Part shown: positions 63,045 to 64,000 of the stretch, piece by piece
Layout: the number at the start of each line of letters is the position of its first letter
How positions within the stretch are numbered: position 1 is the first letter of the stretch
From: Antedon mediterranea
Lineage: Eukaryota; Echinodermata; Crinoidea; Comatulida; Antedonidae
NCBI RefSeq assembly: GCF_964355755.1
Contig: NC_092670.1
Span: 38,179,795-38,243,794, forward strand
Direction: 5' to 3'
DNA: 64,000 nucleotides
Program-made: the position numbers and the translations under genes
Notes under the pieces: generated by a model
What the model was told of the DNA's origin: nothing
The model's input: only the letters and a program-made list of their open reading frames with translations
Database searches by the model: none

Positions 63045-64000
63045 AAAGAAACCCAATTTGTGTTTTGTATGGGTTTTTTTATATTAGGGTTGAGGGATGG
63101 GAAAGCGGATAGGTACAAAGAGGAACAATTTTTAAATATATTCTTTATCCACTCAGTAACGAAATATTGTTTTCGTGTTTTATAGGCCTATAAATAATAT
63201 ACCTCTAAATACAGTAAAACATTTGCGATTTAATACTTTGTTAAAACTGTCACTGTCATAATCGATTGAAATATTAAAGTACATGTCACGATACACCACT
63301 ACGACGTTTATTTTATTGGTAATTATTAATTAATACAAACGTTGAGAAGGAACTGTCAGTATAAAGTTTATTTGTATATAATAATGTGTTTATATATCTA
63401 ACAGTAGATCCTATCCACAATCTCAGTAATAAAGTTTATCTGTATATATTTTTATATTACACCTAACAGTACTTTACATTACAGTACTTTATATTACATC
63501 TAACAGTACTTTACATCTAACAGTACGAATATTCACAGTAAGAAATGTTCGATTCAAATGAGGACTAAAAATAGTTAATATATATTTATAGTATTGCCAA
63601 CGTATTGCAAGTTTATTCTCAAAGGGCCCATATATTTACCTACCGTATGTGTTAAATCAAGGGCTCATAAATTTACCTACTTGTGTTAAACCAAACTCTG
63701 GCAGACTGAGAGATTGGGATGTTCCATTCATCGCAAATCAATACATTTGTATAATCTTATATTAAATCTATCAAAATAGTATTTTTTAAAGAAAATCGGC
63801 CTGTCTTCAACATTATGATGGTGTACTCTAGCTGTTCAACCGGTTTTCAGCTATTGAAAACAATTATCGTAGGAGGAGATAGGGAAATGCGAAGTGTCCT
63901 CGTATTATTGTGTGCGGGTATTTTTCAAATTGTCATCCATTAGACAGTGTATACTACGATCGGAAAACACCCCTATTTGGGGCAAATCGTTGAACCTAAA

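Larger units (their letters stand above)
62216..64000. other. HECW intron (right edge of window)
   Basis: No further HECW exon of the known domain set (C2, first WW) is readable here, so the upstream exons must lie beyond 64000. The stretch contains a candidate alternative first exon (62596-62670), two perfect hairpins (62810-62846 and 63012-63044), and words of a short DNA transposon near 62380-62525 (GTGTCCCCTTAATAGAGG, GGAGTTCTACAGTGTA). Confidence 0.5.

Overview
The window is animal nuclear DNA: AT-rich, with intron-rich genes (GT-AG introns) and many short transposon relics. The gene families (HYR-containing adhesion GPCR, TRIM with filamin repeats, HECW, ARL5) and the frequent word GTAGGCCTA suggest an invertebrate deuterostome, most likely an echinoderm. 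That assignment is inference and the species cannot be fixed from the sequence.

Layout. 1-4 kb: no convincing gene, but a 2.3 kb foldback-like element with long inverted arms. 4.1-11.4 kb (+): a TRIM45-like E3 ligase (RING, two B-boxes, coiled coil, two filamin-type repeats) in three coding exons, with a probable 5'UTR exon near 4.3 kb. 11.4-13.4 kb: MITEs. 13.4-15.2 kb and 17.2-18.6 kb (-): two paralogous class A GPCRs, each with one coding exon, separated by a tRNA-promoter-like tandem array. 18.6-23.8 kb: repeats, including a 30-bp minisatellite. 23.9-26.6 kb (-): a complete six-exon ARL5 small GTPase gene. 27.0-27.4 kb: a LINE 3' remnant. 28.3-50.7 kb (-): a giant adhesion GPCR gene. I reconstructed 24 coding exons whose phases all agree, giving 14,460 nt and a predicted 4,819-residue protein. 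54.5-62.2 kb (-): the C-terminal 14 exons (649 residues) of a HECW-type HECT ubiquitin ligase whose 5' part lies beyond the right edge.

The most notable item is the adhesion GPCR. From N to C terminus it has a signal peptide, a six-bladed YWTD (LDLR class B) propeller, a Thr-rich mucin-like region of about 3,270 residues encoded by one 9.8 kb exon, four HYR modules, an EGF, an Ig-like domain, a SEA domain with a GSII cleavage motif, a hormone-receptor-like module, GAIN/GPS with an HL/T cleavage motif, seven TM segments and a Ser-rich tail. The mucin exon is built from three successive VNTR families (69, 57 and 60 bp periods) plus a short STTEA-type tract.

Two MITE families recur. One (TIR AAGCTCTGTCTACACTATCA) has about 19 copies in the window, nine of them within or just 3' of the HECW gene. 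The other (TIR AAGCTTGGTTCCCACTAG) has about six.

The genes do not form a pathway. Shared themes are cell-surface signalling (three GPCRs) and ubiquitin transfer (TRIM and HECW). All calls come from reading the sequence; no database search was possible.
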